A stretch of DNA of 9,202 nt from Candidatus Symbiothrix sp. (GCA_031284765.1 JAITXK010000097.1:1-9202); one strand, 5' to 3'. Positions 1-7,537 are shown, counted from the first letter of the stretch. Program-made: numbers and translations. Notes: generated by a model from the sequence alone, not told the origin.

Positions 1-126
1 TTCACTATCACGGGTGGCTATCAATTGGGCTTTCTCAATATGCTTGATGCAAGGCGAAAAACGGCAGCCATGACTAACCAAATGCTGTATGTGGGCATTG
101 AGTGGAAGTTTTGGATGAAAAAATAA
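1..126 (+). CDS. C-terminal end of a probable outer-membrane beta-barrel protein (partial)
   Basis: Frame 1 is open from the window edge to a TAA at 124-126 and gives 41 residues; the start lies outside the window. The last residues (MLYVGIEWKFWMKK) alternate hydrophobic/aromatic and polar positions with aromatics near the end, as the terminal strand of an outer-membrane beta-barrel does in Bacteroidota. An upstream segment (FTITGGYQLGF) could be the preceding strand. No family can be named from this fragment. The next gene has its own promoter, so it need not be in the same operon. The barrel assignment is an inference from the strand pattern only. Confidence 0.6.
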   Translation, partial: FTITGGYQLGFLNMLDARRKTAAMTNQMLYVGIEWKFWMKK

Positions 127-143
127 AATGGCAATATCAGGTG

Positions 144-155
144 TTCAATATTGAA
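144..155. repeat. 12-bp perfect palindrome TTCAATATTGAA
   Basis: The sequence equals its own reverse complement over all 12 bases. It lies in the gap between the partial upstream gene (stop at 126) and the DUF3943 promoter, about 50 bp upstream of the putative -33 element. It could be an operator for a dimeric regulator. In AT-rich DNA such palindromes also arise by chance, so function is uncertain. Confidence 0.3.
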
Positions 156-204
156 ATGGTTACATGGAATTAAAATAATAAAATATGAACTCTCCTTTTT
201 CCCT

Positions 205-238
205 TTGAAAAAAACTTTGAAAAAGATTACTACCTTTG
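205..238 (+). promoter_or_regulatory. Bacteroidota-type promoter of the DUF3943 gene
   Basis: TACCTTTG at 231-238 matches the -7 consensus TAnnTTTG of the Bacteroidota housekeeping sigma factor. A TTG at 205-207, 23 bp upstream, may serve as the -33 element, although this spacing is slightly long. Transcription would start near 245 and leave a leader of about 24 nt before the ATG at 269. This argues against the in-frame TTG at 236, which lies inside the -7 element. Confidence 0.7.
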
Positions 239-268
239 TTCTCTATTTTAGAAAAAAGCAATCAGAGA

Positions 269-1789
269 ATGAAGGAAATAGTGCTGAAAATTCTTCTTAC
301 AGCCATTGGCTTTTTATATTGCAAAACGACTGTTTTAGCTCAATGGTCGATAAACGAGAAGGATACTATCCTGCAAAAGTCTATAACAATTGCCCAAAGT
401 CCGGTTAAACGAGCAGGAATAGCGCTGACGGAAGGTGTAGCGCTGAATTTGGGAATTCATCTTGTCGACCGTTTTGTGCTGAAGGAAGAATGGGCGCAAG
501 TAACACCCTCCAGTATCCGTTACAATCTTACCCACAAGTCTATTTGGGACAATGATATGATTTCCACTAACCTGTTTGCACATCCCTATTGTGGAGGATT
601 GTATTTCAATGCTGCCCGTACCAATGGATTCAATTTCTGGCAATCCATTCCTTTTGCCTTTGCCGGCAGTTCTGTTTGGGAATGCTTTGGAGAAAACCAA
701 CCGGCTTCTTTAAATGATATGATTGCTACTCCTATCGGAGGAATTGCTTTTGGTGAAATTACCCACCGACTCTCACATCTCGTTTTGAACGATAGTCAAC
801 GCGGGTGGAGACGTTTTGGCACAGAACTGCTTGCCGGAATTATATCGCCGATGGATTTATTAAACAGGGTGTTAAGTGGCGATGCGTGGCGGTTTAGCCC
901 GCGTGTTTACAACGGGGAATCTCCTTATCTACACCCATCTTTTCGTATTGACTTTTCTGTTTATAATCGGTTTTTAACTGATTTAAATGATAATAAAAGT
1001 AATGAAAATATGGGGATAAAATGCAGGGTAGATTATGGAGAAGCATTCACATCCCAAAATCATAATCCGTATGATTTCTTTACGTTTGATATCAACTTTA
1101 CTGTTTGGGGGAAACAACCCTTTTTATCCGAGGTGAATCTTGTGGGAATACTTTGGGGGAAAGAATGGAATAATGCCGAAAATAGCTGGCTGGCAGGAAT
1201 CTTTCAACATTTCGACTATTATGACTCGAATCCCATCATAGAAGATGGAAGAAGACTCTACGAATTTGCAGAAACAGCCTCGTTTGGGGGTGGATTACTT
1301 TACAAGAAACAACGGGAAGAAACCCAACCACCTCGTTTCTGCGGAAGTATGTATGCTAATCTCGTTTTACTCGGCGCCAGTGAGTCGGATTACTATGATG
1401 TGGACAAACGCAACTACAATCTTGGGAACGGATATAGCATCAAATTGAACGGATTACTTCATTTTGGAAAGCATTGGGATGCTTTTTTGGGATTGAATCA
1501 CTATCACATTTTTACTTCTAAAGGCTACGGCTCTCTTGAAGCAGAAATCAACGGTTTGCCCAGCGACATTGATTTCAACTACGCGAATGTGCAAGGCAAT
1601 AAAGGTCATGCCCGCCTCGACAGGATAAATCTGAATATCGGCTTTCAACTATCGCCTCAAATTAAAATCAGCGCAGAACAACGGTTTTATTCCCGAAGAA
1701 CACATTACAATTATCTGGAAGATGTTGAAACCTCATCAACGGAAAATCGTTTGCAAATCACTTATACGCTTTCGGATAATAACAAGTAA
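269..1789 (+). CDS. DUF3943 family secreted protein, probable outer-membrane beta-barrel
   Basis: This 506-residue protein begins with a clear signal peptide: KEIVLK followed by a hydrophobic core, with likely cleavage after VLA at residue 24. The DUF3943 signature lies around residues 90-170: a Trp at 93, then FAHPYCGGLYFNAAR at 103-117, then SSVWECFGENQPASLNDMIATP at about 134-155. The rest is rich in alternating aromatic/polar stretches and ends with a strand-like ENRLQITYTL, which fits a beta-barrel in the outer membrane. The family has no established function that I know of, so none is proposed. The ATG at 269 was chosen because it begins a proper signal peptide and lies downstream of the -7 element; the frame is open to a TTG at 236. 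The gene looks more AT-rich than the cluster that follows and appears to be monocistronic. Confidence 0.85.
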   Translation: MKEIVLKILLTAIGFLYCKTTVLAQWSINEKDTILQKSITIAQSPVKRAGIALTEGVALNLGIHLVDRFVLKEEWAQVTPSSIRYNLTHKSIWDNDMISTNLFAHPYCGGLYFNAARTNGFNFWQSIPFAFAGSSVWECFGENQPASLNDMIATPIGGIAFGEITHRLSHLVLNDSQRGWRRFGTELLAGIISPMDLLNRVLSGDAWRFSPRVYNGESPYLHPSFRIDFSVYNRFLTDLNDNKSNENMGIKCRVDYGEAFTSQNHNPYDFFTFDINFTVWGKQPFLSEVNLVGILWGKEWNNAENSWLAGIFQHFDYYDSNPIIEDGRRLYEFAETASFGGGLLYKKQREETQPPRFCGSMYANLVLLGASESDYYDVDKRNYNLGNGYSIKLNGLLHFGKHWDAFLGLNHYHIFTSKGYGSLEAEINGLPSDIDFNYANVQGNKGHARLDRINLNIGFQLSPQIKISAEQRFYSRRTHYNYLEDVETSSTENRLQITYTLSDNNK

Positions 1790-1868
1790 AAATTATATGA
1801 TTGGTCATTCAACCATAAAACGTTTAATAGATGCTCAAGAAAATCATGGTAAATTCATTTTTATCATG

Positions 1869-1876
1869 TACATTTG
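1869..1876 (+). promoter_or_regulatory. -7 element (TACATTTG) upstream of the Ig-like lipoprotein gene
   Basis: TACATTTG fits TAnnTTTG and ends 24 bp before the ATG at 1901, the same geometry as the other promoters in this window. No good TTG -33 element is visible at the expected distance, so the promoter may be weak or need an activator. It would drive the four-gene run from the lipoprotein to the acyl-CoA synthetase, because no other convincing promoter lies between them. Confidence 0.55.
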
Positions 1877-1900
1877 CATCCGTAAACAGATTTCGACTCC

Positions 1901-3844
1901 ATGACATTCTTTCATTCACTAAAAAATACATTGTTCCAAGTCTTGTATCTGCTCTGGTTGGTCTGCGGATTGTACGCTTGCGCCAGCATCGGCACGCCTT
2001 CGGGAGGGGATGACGACTTTACCCCACCGAAATTTACGGGAAGCGAACCGGCCGCGAATGCCCTCCACATCAATCAAAAGAAGATAAGTTTGTTTTTCAA
2101 TGAATATATCTCGATTGACAAACCGGCCGAAAAAGTCATCATCACGCCCCCGCAGAAGAAACAGCCGCTTATCAAGGCGGTAGGAAAAAAAATCACGGTC
2201 GAACTGAAAGACTCGCTGATTCTAAACACAACCTACACTTTCGATTTTACGAACGGCATTGTGGACAACAACGAGAAAAACGCTTTGGAAGGCTTCTCTT
2301 TTGCCTTTTCGACCGGCGATGTGCTGGATTCGCTCGTGATTTCCGGCTTGCTGCTCGATGCTGAAACGCTGGAACCGATACCTAACACGCTGGTCGGTAT
2401 TCATTCCGATTTGTCGGATACGGCGTTTACGACCTTGCCGTTTTTACGCACTTCGCAAACCAACGAAACCGGTCATTTTTGGATACGGAACGTTGCCCCG
2501 GGCACCTATCGCCTGTTTGCCCTCAACGATGCCAACCGCAATTTCAAGTTGGATGCTCCATTTGAGGCGCTCGCTTTTTATGATTCGTTGATTGTGCCTT
2601 CGTTTGAACCCGCTGTCCGTCAGGATACGATTTGGAAAGACAGTTTGACGGTCGATACCATCCAAACGATTCATTACACACGGTTTACGCCCGATGATGT
2701 CGTGCTCCGCTTGTTTCAGGAGAAATTTGAACAACAATACCTGCTCAAAACCACCCGTCCGGATGCCCGCCGTTTTACGATGGAATTTAATGCGCCGGTG
2801 GAGGAAAAACCCGATATCGCCCTGCTAAATGCAACCGGAAAAATCAATCAAGCGGATTGGTGCTTGCCGGAATATTCGGCCGACCGGAAAAGCATCACCT
2901 ATTGGATAAAAGACTCGCTTGTTTATCAACAGGATACCTTGCGGATTGAAGCCGGTTATTGCGCCCACGACACGGCAAATGTACTGATACAGAAAACCGA
3001 TACCATCCGCTTGATTGCCAAAAAGGCGCCCGAACCCAAAAACAAAAACAAGTCCGCAACGAATGAACCGCAACGGGAAGTATTGGCCATAACAATTACG
3101 CCATCAGGCACTCTAGAGGTGTTTGATACACTGAATATTACGGTTTCCGATCCTTTGCGTTGGTTCGACCGGGAATGTATCCTGTTCTCTCAAAAGGTGG
3201 ATACGCTTTGGAACGTTCTGGATGTTCCCCTGATGCAGGATGCGTTGAACCCGCGCCGGTATTACCTCCCTCCACTGTGGCCTTACGGACAGGAATATCA
3301 AATCAAGATTGACTCAGCCGCTTGGGTCGGCATCTACGGCAATTGGAACGATTCCCTTCAAACAACGCTGAGAACCCGCACCGAGAAAGACTATGCGCAG
3401 TTATTTGTCCAATTGACGGGAAGCGAGCTTGCCGGATTCGGGCAATTACTGGACGGCAGTCAAAAAGTGGTCAAAGAGGTTCCGTTGGAAGACGGCGAAC
3501 TGGCTTTTTACGATATTAAACCCGGTAAATATTATCTCCGCTATATAGAAGATGTGAACGGCAACCGCCTTTGGGATACCGGCAAATACGCCGAAAACCG
3601 CCAAGCCGAACCGGTCTATTATTATTCCGGCTTTTTTGAACTGAAAGCCTACATGGAGATGGAACAAAATTGGAATATCAAGGAACTGCCCATAGAAAAG
3701 CAGAAACCATTGGAGATTACAAAAAACAAACCGAAAGAGAAACAACCCAGGAAAAATGACAACAGGAATAAAAACAATGGAAATCGCAACAACGCCAACA
3801 GCCAATCGGCAATGCCCGGAATGCCCCGGATGTCGGGTTTCTAA
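1901..3844 (+). CDS. Ig-like (SbsA/Big_5-type) domain lipoprotein
   Basis: This 647-residue exported protein has a hydrophobic leader ending in LYAC, with Cys27 as the likely lipidated residue; Tyr at the -2 position of the lipobox is unusual. An Asp-rich patch (DDD, 37-39) follows. Residues about 41-139 (TPPKFTGSEPAANAL to FSFAFSTGD) are a bacterial Ig-like domain of the SbsA type. Residues about 147-215 resemble a Cna-B/carboxypeptidase-regulatory-like beta-sandwich, and a similar module recurs at about 505-600. Each copy carries a PGxYxL strand followed by a DxNxN loop (D210 and D551). The last ~35 residues are Lys/Asn/Arg-rich and look disordered. Proteins of this architecture are common in Bacteroidales and have no defined role that I know of. 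It is likely anchored in the outer membrane. Its 3' end overlaps the DUF3108 reading frame. Confidence 0.85.
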   Translation: MTFFHSLKNTLFQVLYLLWLVCGLYACASIGTPSGGDDDFTPPKFTGSEPAANALHINQKKISLFFNEYISIDKPAEKVIITPPQKKQPLIKAVGKKITVELKDSLILNTTYTFDFTNGIVDNNEKNALEGFSFAFSTGDVLDSLVISGLLLDAETLEPIPNTLVGIHSDLSDTAFTTLPFLRTSQTNETGHFWIRNVAPGTYRLFALNDANRNFKLDAPFEALAFYDSLIVPSFEPAVRQDTIWKDSLTVDTIQTIHYTRFTPDDVVLRLFQEKFEQQYLLKTTRPDARRFTMEFNAPVEEKPDIALLNATGKINQADWCLPEYSADRKSITYWIKDSLVYQQDTLRIEAGYCAHDTANVLIQKTDTIRLIAKKAPEPKNKNKSATNEPQREVLAITITPSGTLEVFDTLNITVSDPLRWFDRECILFSQKVDTLWNVLDVPLMQDALNPRRYYLPPLWPYGQEYQIKIDSAAWVGIYGNWNDSLQTTLRTRTEKDYAQLFVQLTGSELAGFGQLLDGSQKVVKEVPLEDGELAFYDIKPGKYYLRYIEDVNGNRLWDTGKYAENRQAEPVYYYSGFFELKAYMEMEQNWNIKELPIEKQKPLEITKNKPKEKQPRKNDNRNKNNGNRNNANSQSAMPGMPRMSGF

Positions 3845-4649
3845 TGTTGGAAAATGTATATTGATTCTTGTTCTTGCGATGGGGAGGATTCCGCTCGCAA
3901 ACGCCCAAATCGTGCCTTTCCAAAGTGGAGAAGAACTGAATTTTACAATTCATTATAAATACGGCTTGGTTGTGGTAAAAGCCGGCACGGCGGTCTATCG
4001 CCTGCAAACCGAAACTTATAATCAACAACCGGCATTGAAAACGGCCTTGAATTTCAAAACCACTTCGTTTGTTGATAATGTCATCATGACGATACGCGAT
4101 ACCATGTATTCTTATGCCACCCTGCCGGCCATCACTCCTCTGGCGCATTTCAGGAACATTCACGAAGGAAGCCATTCGTATTACGAAGAAACGTGGATTC
4201 AAAAACACACAACGACTACCGCGGAGGCCAAAGTGAAACAGACACAGGAAGGCACGGTTAAAAAAGACACGCTCCTCACGGCGTCGAAAGAGAGTTATGA
4301 TTTTCTGAATATGTTTCTCTATATCCGCAATCTGGATTATGGCTCGATGCAGGTAGGCGATACGCGGCTGGTTGCGGTCTTGATGGGGACGAAGGTCGTC
4401 TATTTGACCATCCGCTACGGAGGACAAACGGTATTGGAAGGCAAGCATACCGAAAAAAACAACGCCGTTTGGTGGACGGTTGACCTGACCGACAAAATCT
4501 TTGCCAAATCAAAAAACGCGATGGAAATCTGGATTAGCGATGATGAAAATCATGTTCCGCTAAAACTGAAAGCCCAGTTAAAAATCGGAACGGCGGTAGC
4601 CATTCTTTCGTCTTACAAAAACTTGAAGAATGGAGATTATCGCTATTAA
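3777..4649 (+). CDS. DUF3108 domain secreted protein (start uncertain; possible frameshift at N-terminus)
   Basis: The body of this protein matches the DUF3108 family: FQSGEELNFTIHYKYG near the mature N-terminus, then VKAGTA, DTMYSYATLPAITPLAHFRNIHEGSHSYYEE, and a C-terminal GTAVAILSSYK. The role of the family is unknown to me; in Bacteroidota it is an exported protein of about 260 residues. A hydrophobic core followed by LANA|Q marks signal-peptide cleavage. The frame is open back to an ATG at 3756 with another at 3777. Both give an unusually long, Cys-rich leader (CPECPGC) that is simply the upstream gene read in another frame. In-frame TTG 3861 and ATG 3879 give leaders without a basic n-region. 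A better start would be ATG 3844 if one A were added at 3851-3854 (see findings). The product's end overlaps the start of ribF by 20 bp, suggesting translational coupling. Confidence 0.75.
   Translation: MEIATTPTANRQCPECPGCRVSNVGKCILILVLAMGRIPLANAQIVPFQSGEELNFTIHYKYGLVVVKAGTAVYRLQTETYNQQPALKTALNFKTTSFVDNVIMTIRDTMYSYATLPAITPLAHFRNIHEGSHSYYEETWIQKHTTTTAEAKVKQTQEGTVKKDTLLTASKESYDFLNMFLYIRNLDYGSMQVGDTRLVAVLMGTKVVYLTIRYGGQTVLEGKHTEKNNAVWWTVDLTDKIFAKSKNAMEIWISDDENHVPLKLKAQLKIGTAVAILSSYKNLKNGDYRY
3842..3856 (+). other. TAATG stop/start junction with A4 run: candidate one-base frameshift
   Basis: The upstream lipoprotein gene stops at TAA 3842-3844, and an ATG overlaps this stop at 3844-3846, the usual coupled arrangement. 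As written, that ATG reads MLENVY and then TGA at 3862-3864. With one extra A in the AAAA at 3851-3854 it would read MLEKCILILVLAM and continue to RIPLANA|Q in the DUF3108 frame, a normal signal peptide. The site may be a real deletion, a base-calling error in the A-run, or a slippage site. Confidence 0.5.
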
Positions 4650-5553
4650 TCCTTCGATTCGCGTTGCAAGCGAAACGTTTGCGACTGTCGGTTTCTTCGA
4701 TGGCGTGCATCGGGGGCATCGCTACTTGATTGACCTTTTGAAAGAAAAAGCACGGGCCAAAGGGTTGAAAACGGCCGTTGTTACCTTCCCCATACATCCC
4801 CGGAAAGTTTTGCAACAGTCCTATCAACCGAAAGCGCTCAACACTTTTGACGAACGGATGAAACATTTGGCGTCCACCGGAATCGATTATTGTTATCTCA
4901 TGGAGTTCACCAAAGCTTTTTCCGAAATCCCGGCACAGGATTTTATTCAAAAGATTCTTAGCGAACAATTAAACGTCAAATTTCTATTGGTTGGATATGA
5001 CCACCGCTTCGGAAAGGGTCGCGAAAGCGCTTTTGAACACTATGCCACTTATGGACAAGCTTGCGGAATGACCGTTCTTTCCGCCCCCCAATGGTCGGAA
5101 GCGGAAGGACATACCAGCTCAACCGTCATCCGGAATCTGCTGGCGGAAGGAAAGGTAAAAACGGCTGCGGAAAAATTATCCTATTACTATACCTTGGAAG
5201 GCGAAGTCGTACACGGCAATCATCTGGGGCGAACCATTGGTTTCCCCACCGCCAATATTGATTTGAATGACAAAGACAAGTTGATTCCCTGCGAAGGCGT
5301 GTATGCGGTTCGCATTGGACTGCAAGACGAATCGTATTCCGGCATGGCGTACATCGGCAAACGGCCGACAGTTACCAATCAAGGGGAACTGCGCCTCGAA
5401 GTCAATATCTTCGATTTCGACCGCGATATTTATGGCGAACAGCTCCGCGTGGAACTACTCGCTTTTATCCGTTCCGACATCCGTTTCGATGGTTTGGATA
5501 AATTGAAACGCCAATTGGCGGAAGATAAAATACAATGTGTACAAAATATATAA
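4630..5553 (+). CDS. ribF: Bifunctional riboflavin kinase / FAD synthetase
   Basis: This 307-residue cytoplasmic enzyme phosphorylates riboflavin to FMN and then adenylylates FMN to FAD, using ATP in both steps. The N-terminal FAD synthetase half has the nucleotidyltransferase motif GFFDGVHRGH at residues 21-30 and the S-S-T-x-I-R motif at 163-168. The C-terminal riboflavin kinase half has GNHLGRTIGFPTAN ending at 209, with the PTAN motif that binds ATP/Mg, then GVYAV and GMAYIGKRPT, and the conserved acidic residue E257 in LEVNIFDFDRDIYG. The length is normal for RibF. The start at 4630 fits family N-termini (a short strand before the ATVGFFDG segment) and overlaps the DUF3108 stop by 20 bp. 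No FMN riboswitch is seen upstream, so expression probably follows the operon promoter near 1869. Confidence 0.96.
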   Translation: MEIIAINPSIRVASETFATVGFFDGVHRGHRYLIDLLKEKARAKGLKTAVVTFPIHPRKVLQQSYQPKALNTFDERMKHLASTGIDYCYLMEFTKAFSEIPAQDFIQKILSEQLNVKFLLVGYDHRFGKGRESAFEHYATYGQACGMTVLSAPQWSEAEGHTSSTVIRNLLAEGKVKTAAEKLSYYYTLEGEVVHGNHLGRTIGFPTANIDLNDKDKLIPCEGVYAVRIGLQDESYSGMAYIGKRPTVTNQGELRLEVNIFDFDRDIYGEQLRVELLAFIRSDIRFDGLDKLKRQLAEDKIQCVQNI

Positions 5554-5572
5554 TCCTTTTATAGCTCATTTT

Positions 5573-7486
5573 ATGAAAAAGACCATTATTGATTTATTTG
5601 AAAACAGCGTAGCAACCTACGGCGCTAAAACATTCCTCTGGGAGAAGAAAACCGACCGGTTTGAACCCATCACGTTTGCCGAAACGAAGCAACAAGTCTA
5701 TCGTTTGGCAGCCGGATTGATGTCGCTGGGCGTGAAGGCAAGTGATAAAGTCGCTTTGCTTTCCGAAGGACGCAATGCGTGGATTATCGGTGAATTGGGC
5801 ATCCTGTATGCCGGCGCCGTAAACGTTCCCTTGTCCATTAAACTGGAAGAGAAAAACGATTTGATTTTCCGGATTCGTCATTCGGAAAGTAAATACATCA
5901 TGGTTTCGGGTTCGCAGTTGAAAAAGATTCGCGCCATTATAGCCGATTGTCCTCTGGTGGAGAAAGTCATTGTGTTTGATCCGCAAACGACATCCGAAGA
6001 AAAAGAAATCCCGTTGGAAAGCGTATTGGAAGCGGGAAATACATTCCTCGCAACGCGCAAGGCCGAATTACTCAAGCGTAGCCGTTCCGTCCAAAACAAT
6101 GACATGGCCAATATCAGCTACACTTCGGGAACGACCGCCGACCCCAAAGGCATCATGCTTTCCCACCGGAATTACACCGCCAATGTGGAACAGGCCATGT
6201 CGCTGATGGAAATCACTCCCGACGACAGCAATCTGATTATCATTCCCTTAGATCATTGTTTCGGGCACGTGGCGGGATTCTATTCCTTCATGGCTTACGG
6301 CGCCAATGTGGGCACCATTCAAGTGGGACGTACGCCTATCGAAAGCCTGAAAAATATTCCTTTGAATATTAATGAGTTCAAACCGACAATCCTGATGAGT
6401 GTTCCCGCTTTGGCCAAGAACTTCCGCAAAAACATCGAAACAGGCATTCGCCAGCAAGGGCCGAAAATAGAAAAACTGTTTCAACACGCTTTGAAAACCG
6501 CGTATTCCTACAATAAAGAAGGTTTCAACAAGGGCGGCATTGGACAGTTGCACAACAAATTGCTTTTGAAACTCTATGATAAACTCCTGTTTTCAAAGGT
6601 GCGTCAGGGTTTGGGCGGAAAAATGAAGTTCTTCATCGGCGGCGGTGCATTGTTGGACATTGAGTTGCAACGCTTCTTTTACGCCATCGGAATCCCGATG
6701 TTCCAAGGTTACGGTTTGAGTGAGGCCACTCCCGTGATTTCCTCCAACGGCATGAAGAAGCACAAATTAGGCTCGTCCGGCGCCTTGGTAGCCAACATGG
6801 ATTTGAAAATCTGCGATTTGGACGGCAAGGAACTTCCGCAAGGCGAGAAGGGCGAAATCGTTATTCGCGGCGAAAATGTGATGCTGGGCTACTGGAAAAA
6901 TCCCGAAGCCACCGCCGAAACCATTGTGGACGGCTGGCTGCATACCGGCGACATGGGCTATATGGATGCCGACGGATTTCTCTACGTCCTCGGCCGTTTC
7001 AAAAGTTTGCTCATTAGCAGTGACGGCGAGAAATATAGCCCCGAAGGCATTGAAGAAGGCATTGTGGATAAATCGAAATACATCGAACAAATGATGTTGC
7101 ACAACAATCAAGATCCGTACACGGTGGCATTGGTCGTTCCCGATAAAGAGCGCTTAAAGCAATATGTGAAAAGCATCCGTCCGGAGGTGGACTGGAATTC
7201 GCAAGAAGCAAAAGCCCTGGCATTGAAGAAAATCAGCGAAGAGGTCAACCAATACCGGAGCGGCGGTCTGTATGCCGGCGAATTTCCCGAGCGCTGGCTC
7301 CCTGCGGCGATTGCCGTGCTTCCCGAAGGTTTTACCGAGCAAAATTTGCTCTTGAATTCCACCATGAAGATAGTACGGGGCAAAATTGAGGAGCGGTATG
7401 CAGAACGTTTGCAATATCTTTTTACTCCTGAAGGGAAAAATATAGTGAATGAGATGAATTTGGGGGCTTTCTGCCCCTTTTCCTGA
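5573..7486 (+). CDS. Long-chain acyl-CoA synthetase-type AMP-forming ligase
   Basis: This 637-residue member of the adenylate-forming (ANL) superfamily activates a carboxylic acid, most likely a long-chain fatty acid, to acyl-AMP and then to acyl-CoA. Visible core motifs are the P-loop-like YTSGTTADPKG (183-193), GYGLSEATP (379-387), the TGD at 458-460 whose Asp binds the ribose, and the hinge GRFKSLLISSDGEKYSPE (from 474). The C-terminal lysine motif NSTMKIVRGK has K599 (or K604) as the likely adenylation lysine. The length fits the long-chain class rather than acetyl- or aryl-CoA ligases, but substrate cannot be fixed from sequence. ATG 5573 (MKKTIIDLFENSV) suits the family; a GTG at 5537 overlaps ribF and is less likely. 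It lies 19 bp after ribF and is probably co-transcribed. The last ~9 codons run through a terminator hairpin. Confidence 0.92.
   Translation: MKKTIIDLFENSVATYGAKTFLWEKKTDRFEPITFAETKQQVYRLAAGLMSLGVKASDKVALLSEGRNAWIIGELGILYAGAVNVPLSIKLEEKNDLIFRIRHSESKYIMVSGSQLKKIRAIIADCPLVEKVIVFDPQTTSEEKEIPLESVLEAGNTFLATRKAELLKRSRSVQNNDMANISYTSGTTADPKGIMLSHRNYTANVEQAMSLMEITPDDSNLIIIPLDHCFGHVAGFYSFMAYGANVGTIQVGRTPIESLKNIPLNINEFKPTILMSVPALAKNFRKNIETGIRQQGPKIEKLFQHALKTAYSYNKEGFNKGGIGQLHNKLLLKLYDKLLFSKVRQGLGGKMKFFIGGGALLDIELQRFFYAIGIPMFQGYGLSEATPVISSNGMKKHKLGSSGALVANMDLKICDLDGKELPQGEKGEIVIRGENVMLGYWKNPEATAETIVDGWLHTGDMGYMDADGFLYVLGRFKSLLISSDGEKYSPEGIEEGIVDKSKYIEQMMLHNNQDPYTVALVVPDKERLKQYVKSIRPEVDWNSQEAKALALKKISEEVNQYRSGGLYAGEFPERWLPAAIAVLPEGFTEQNLLLNSTMKIVRGKIEERYAERLQYLFTPEGKNIVNEMNLGAFCPFS
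7463..7481 (+). terminator. Rho-independent-like terminator inside the 3' end of the acyl-CoA synthetase gene
   Basis: GGGGC (7463-7467) and GCCCC (7473-7477) pair perfectly around a TTTCT loop and are followed at once by TTTT (7478-7481). This is a compact intrinsic terminator on the plus strand. It lies just before the TGA at 7484-7486, so the gene's final residues (GAFCPFS) are encoded by the terminator itself. The T-run is short, so efficiency is uncertain. Confidence 0.65.
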
Positions 7487-7537
7487 CTTCGTCATCAAGA
7501 CACTTAACTTGTCACCTAAAACACAACGAAGTCAGGA
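7481..7537. repeat. 12-bp perfect inverted repeat between convergent genes
   Basis: TCCTGACTTCGT at 7481-7492 is the exact reverse complement of ACGAAGTCAGGA at 7526-7537, with a 33-nt loop that may hold a further 4-bp stem. It spans the gap between the acyl-CoA synthetase gene, whose stop lies in the left arm, and rpsP. No long T-run follows on either strand, so it is not a classic intrinsic terminator. It could act as a bidirectional 3'-end or RNA-stabilising hairpin. Confidence 0.6.

Noticed and set aside
236..268. Extended start (TTG at 236) for the DUF3943 protein
   Set aside because: The TTG is part of the TACCTTTG -7 element, upstream of the expected transcription start. ATG 269 begins a good signal peptide.
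3756..3860. CPECPGC motif at the extended DUF3108 N-terminus as a metal-binding site
   Set aside because: These codons are the MPGMPRM-encoding tail of the upstream gene read in another frame, so the cysteines are probably not a real motif.
3844..3864. Separate seven-codon mini-ORF (ATG to TGA) after the lipoprotein stop, as a leader peptide
   Set aside because: It has no attenuator-like hairpin or regulatory codon run. A one-base frameshift in the DUF3108 start explains it better.
3717..4448. 243-codon open frame on the minus strand
   Set aside because: It lies opposite the lipoprotein and DUF3108 genes, shows no recognisable domain and has no promoter. It looks like a shadow of their codon bias.
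4600..4660. FMN riboswitch ahead of ribF
   Set aside because: ribF begins inside the preceding coding region, leaving no room for the structured leader, and none of its conserved helices are seen.
5537..5572. GTG start at 5537 for the acyl-CoA synthetase
   Set aside because: It adds 12 residues unlike the family, overlaps ribF, and the ATG at 5573 gives the expected MKKTIIDLFE N-terminus.
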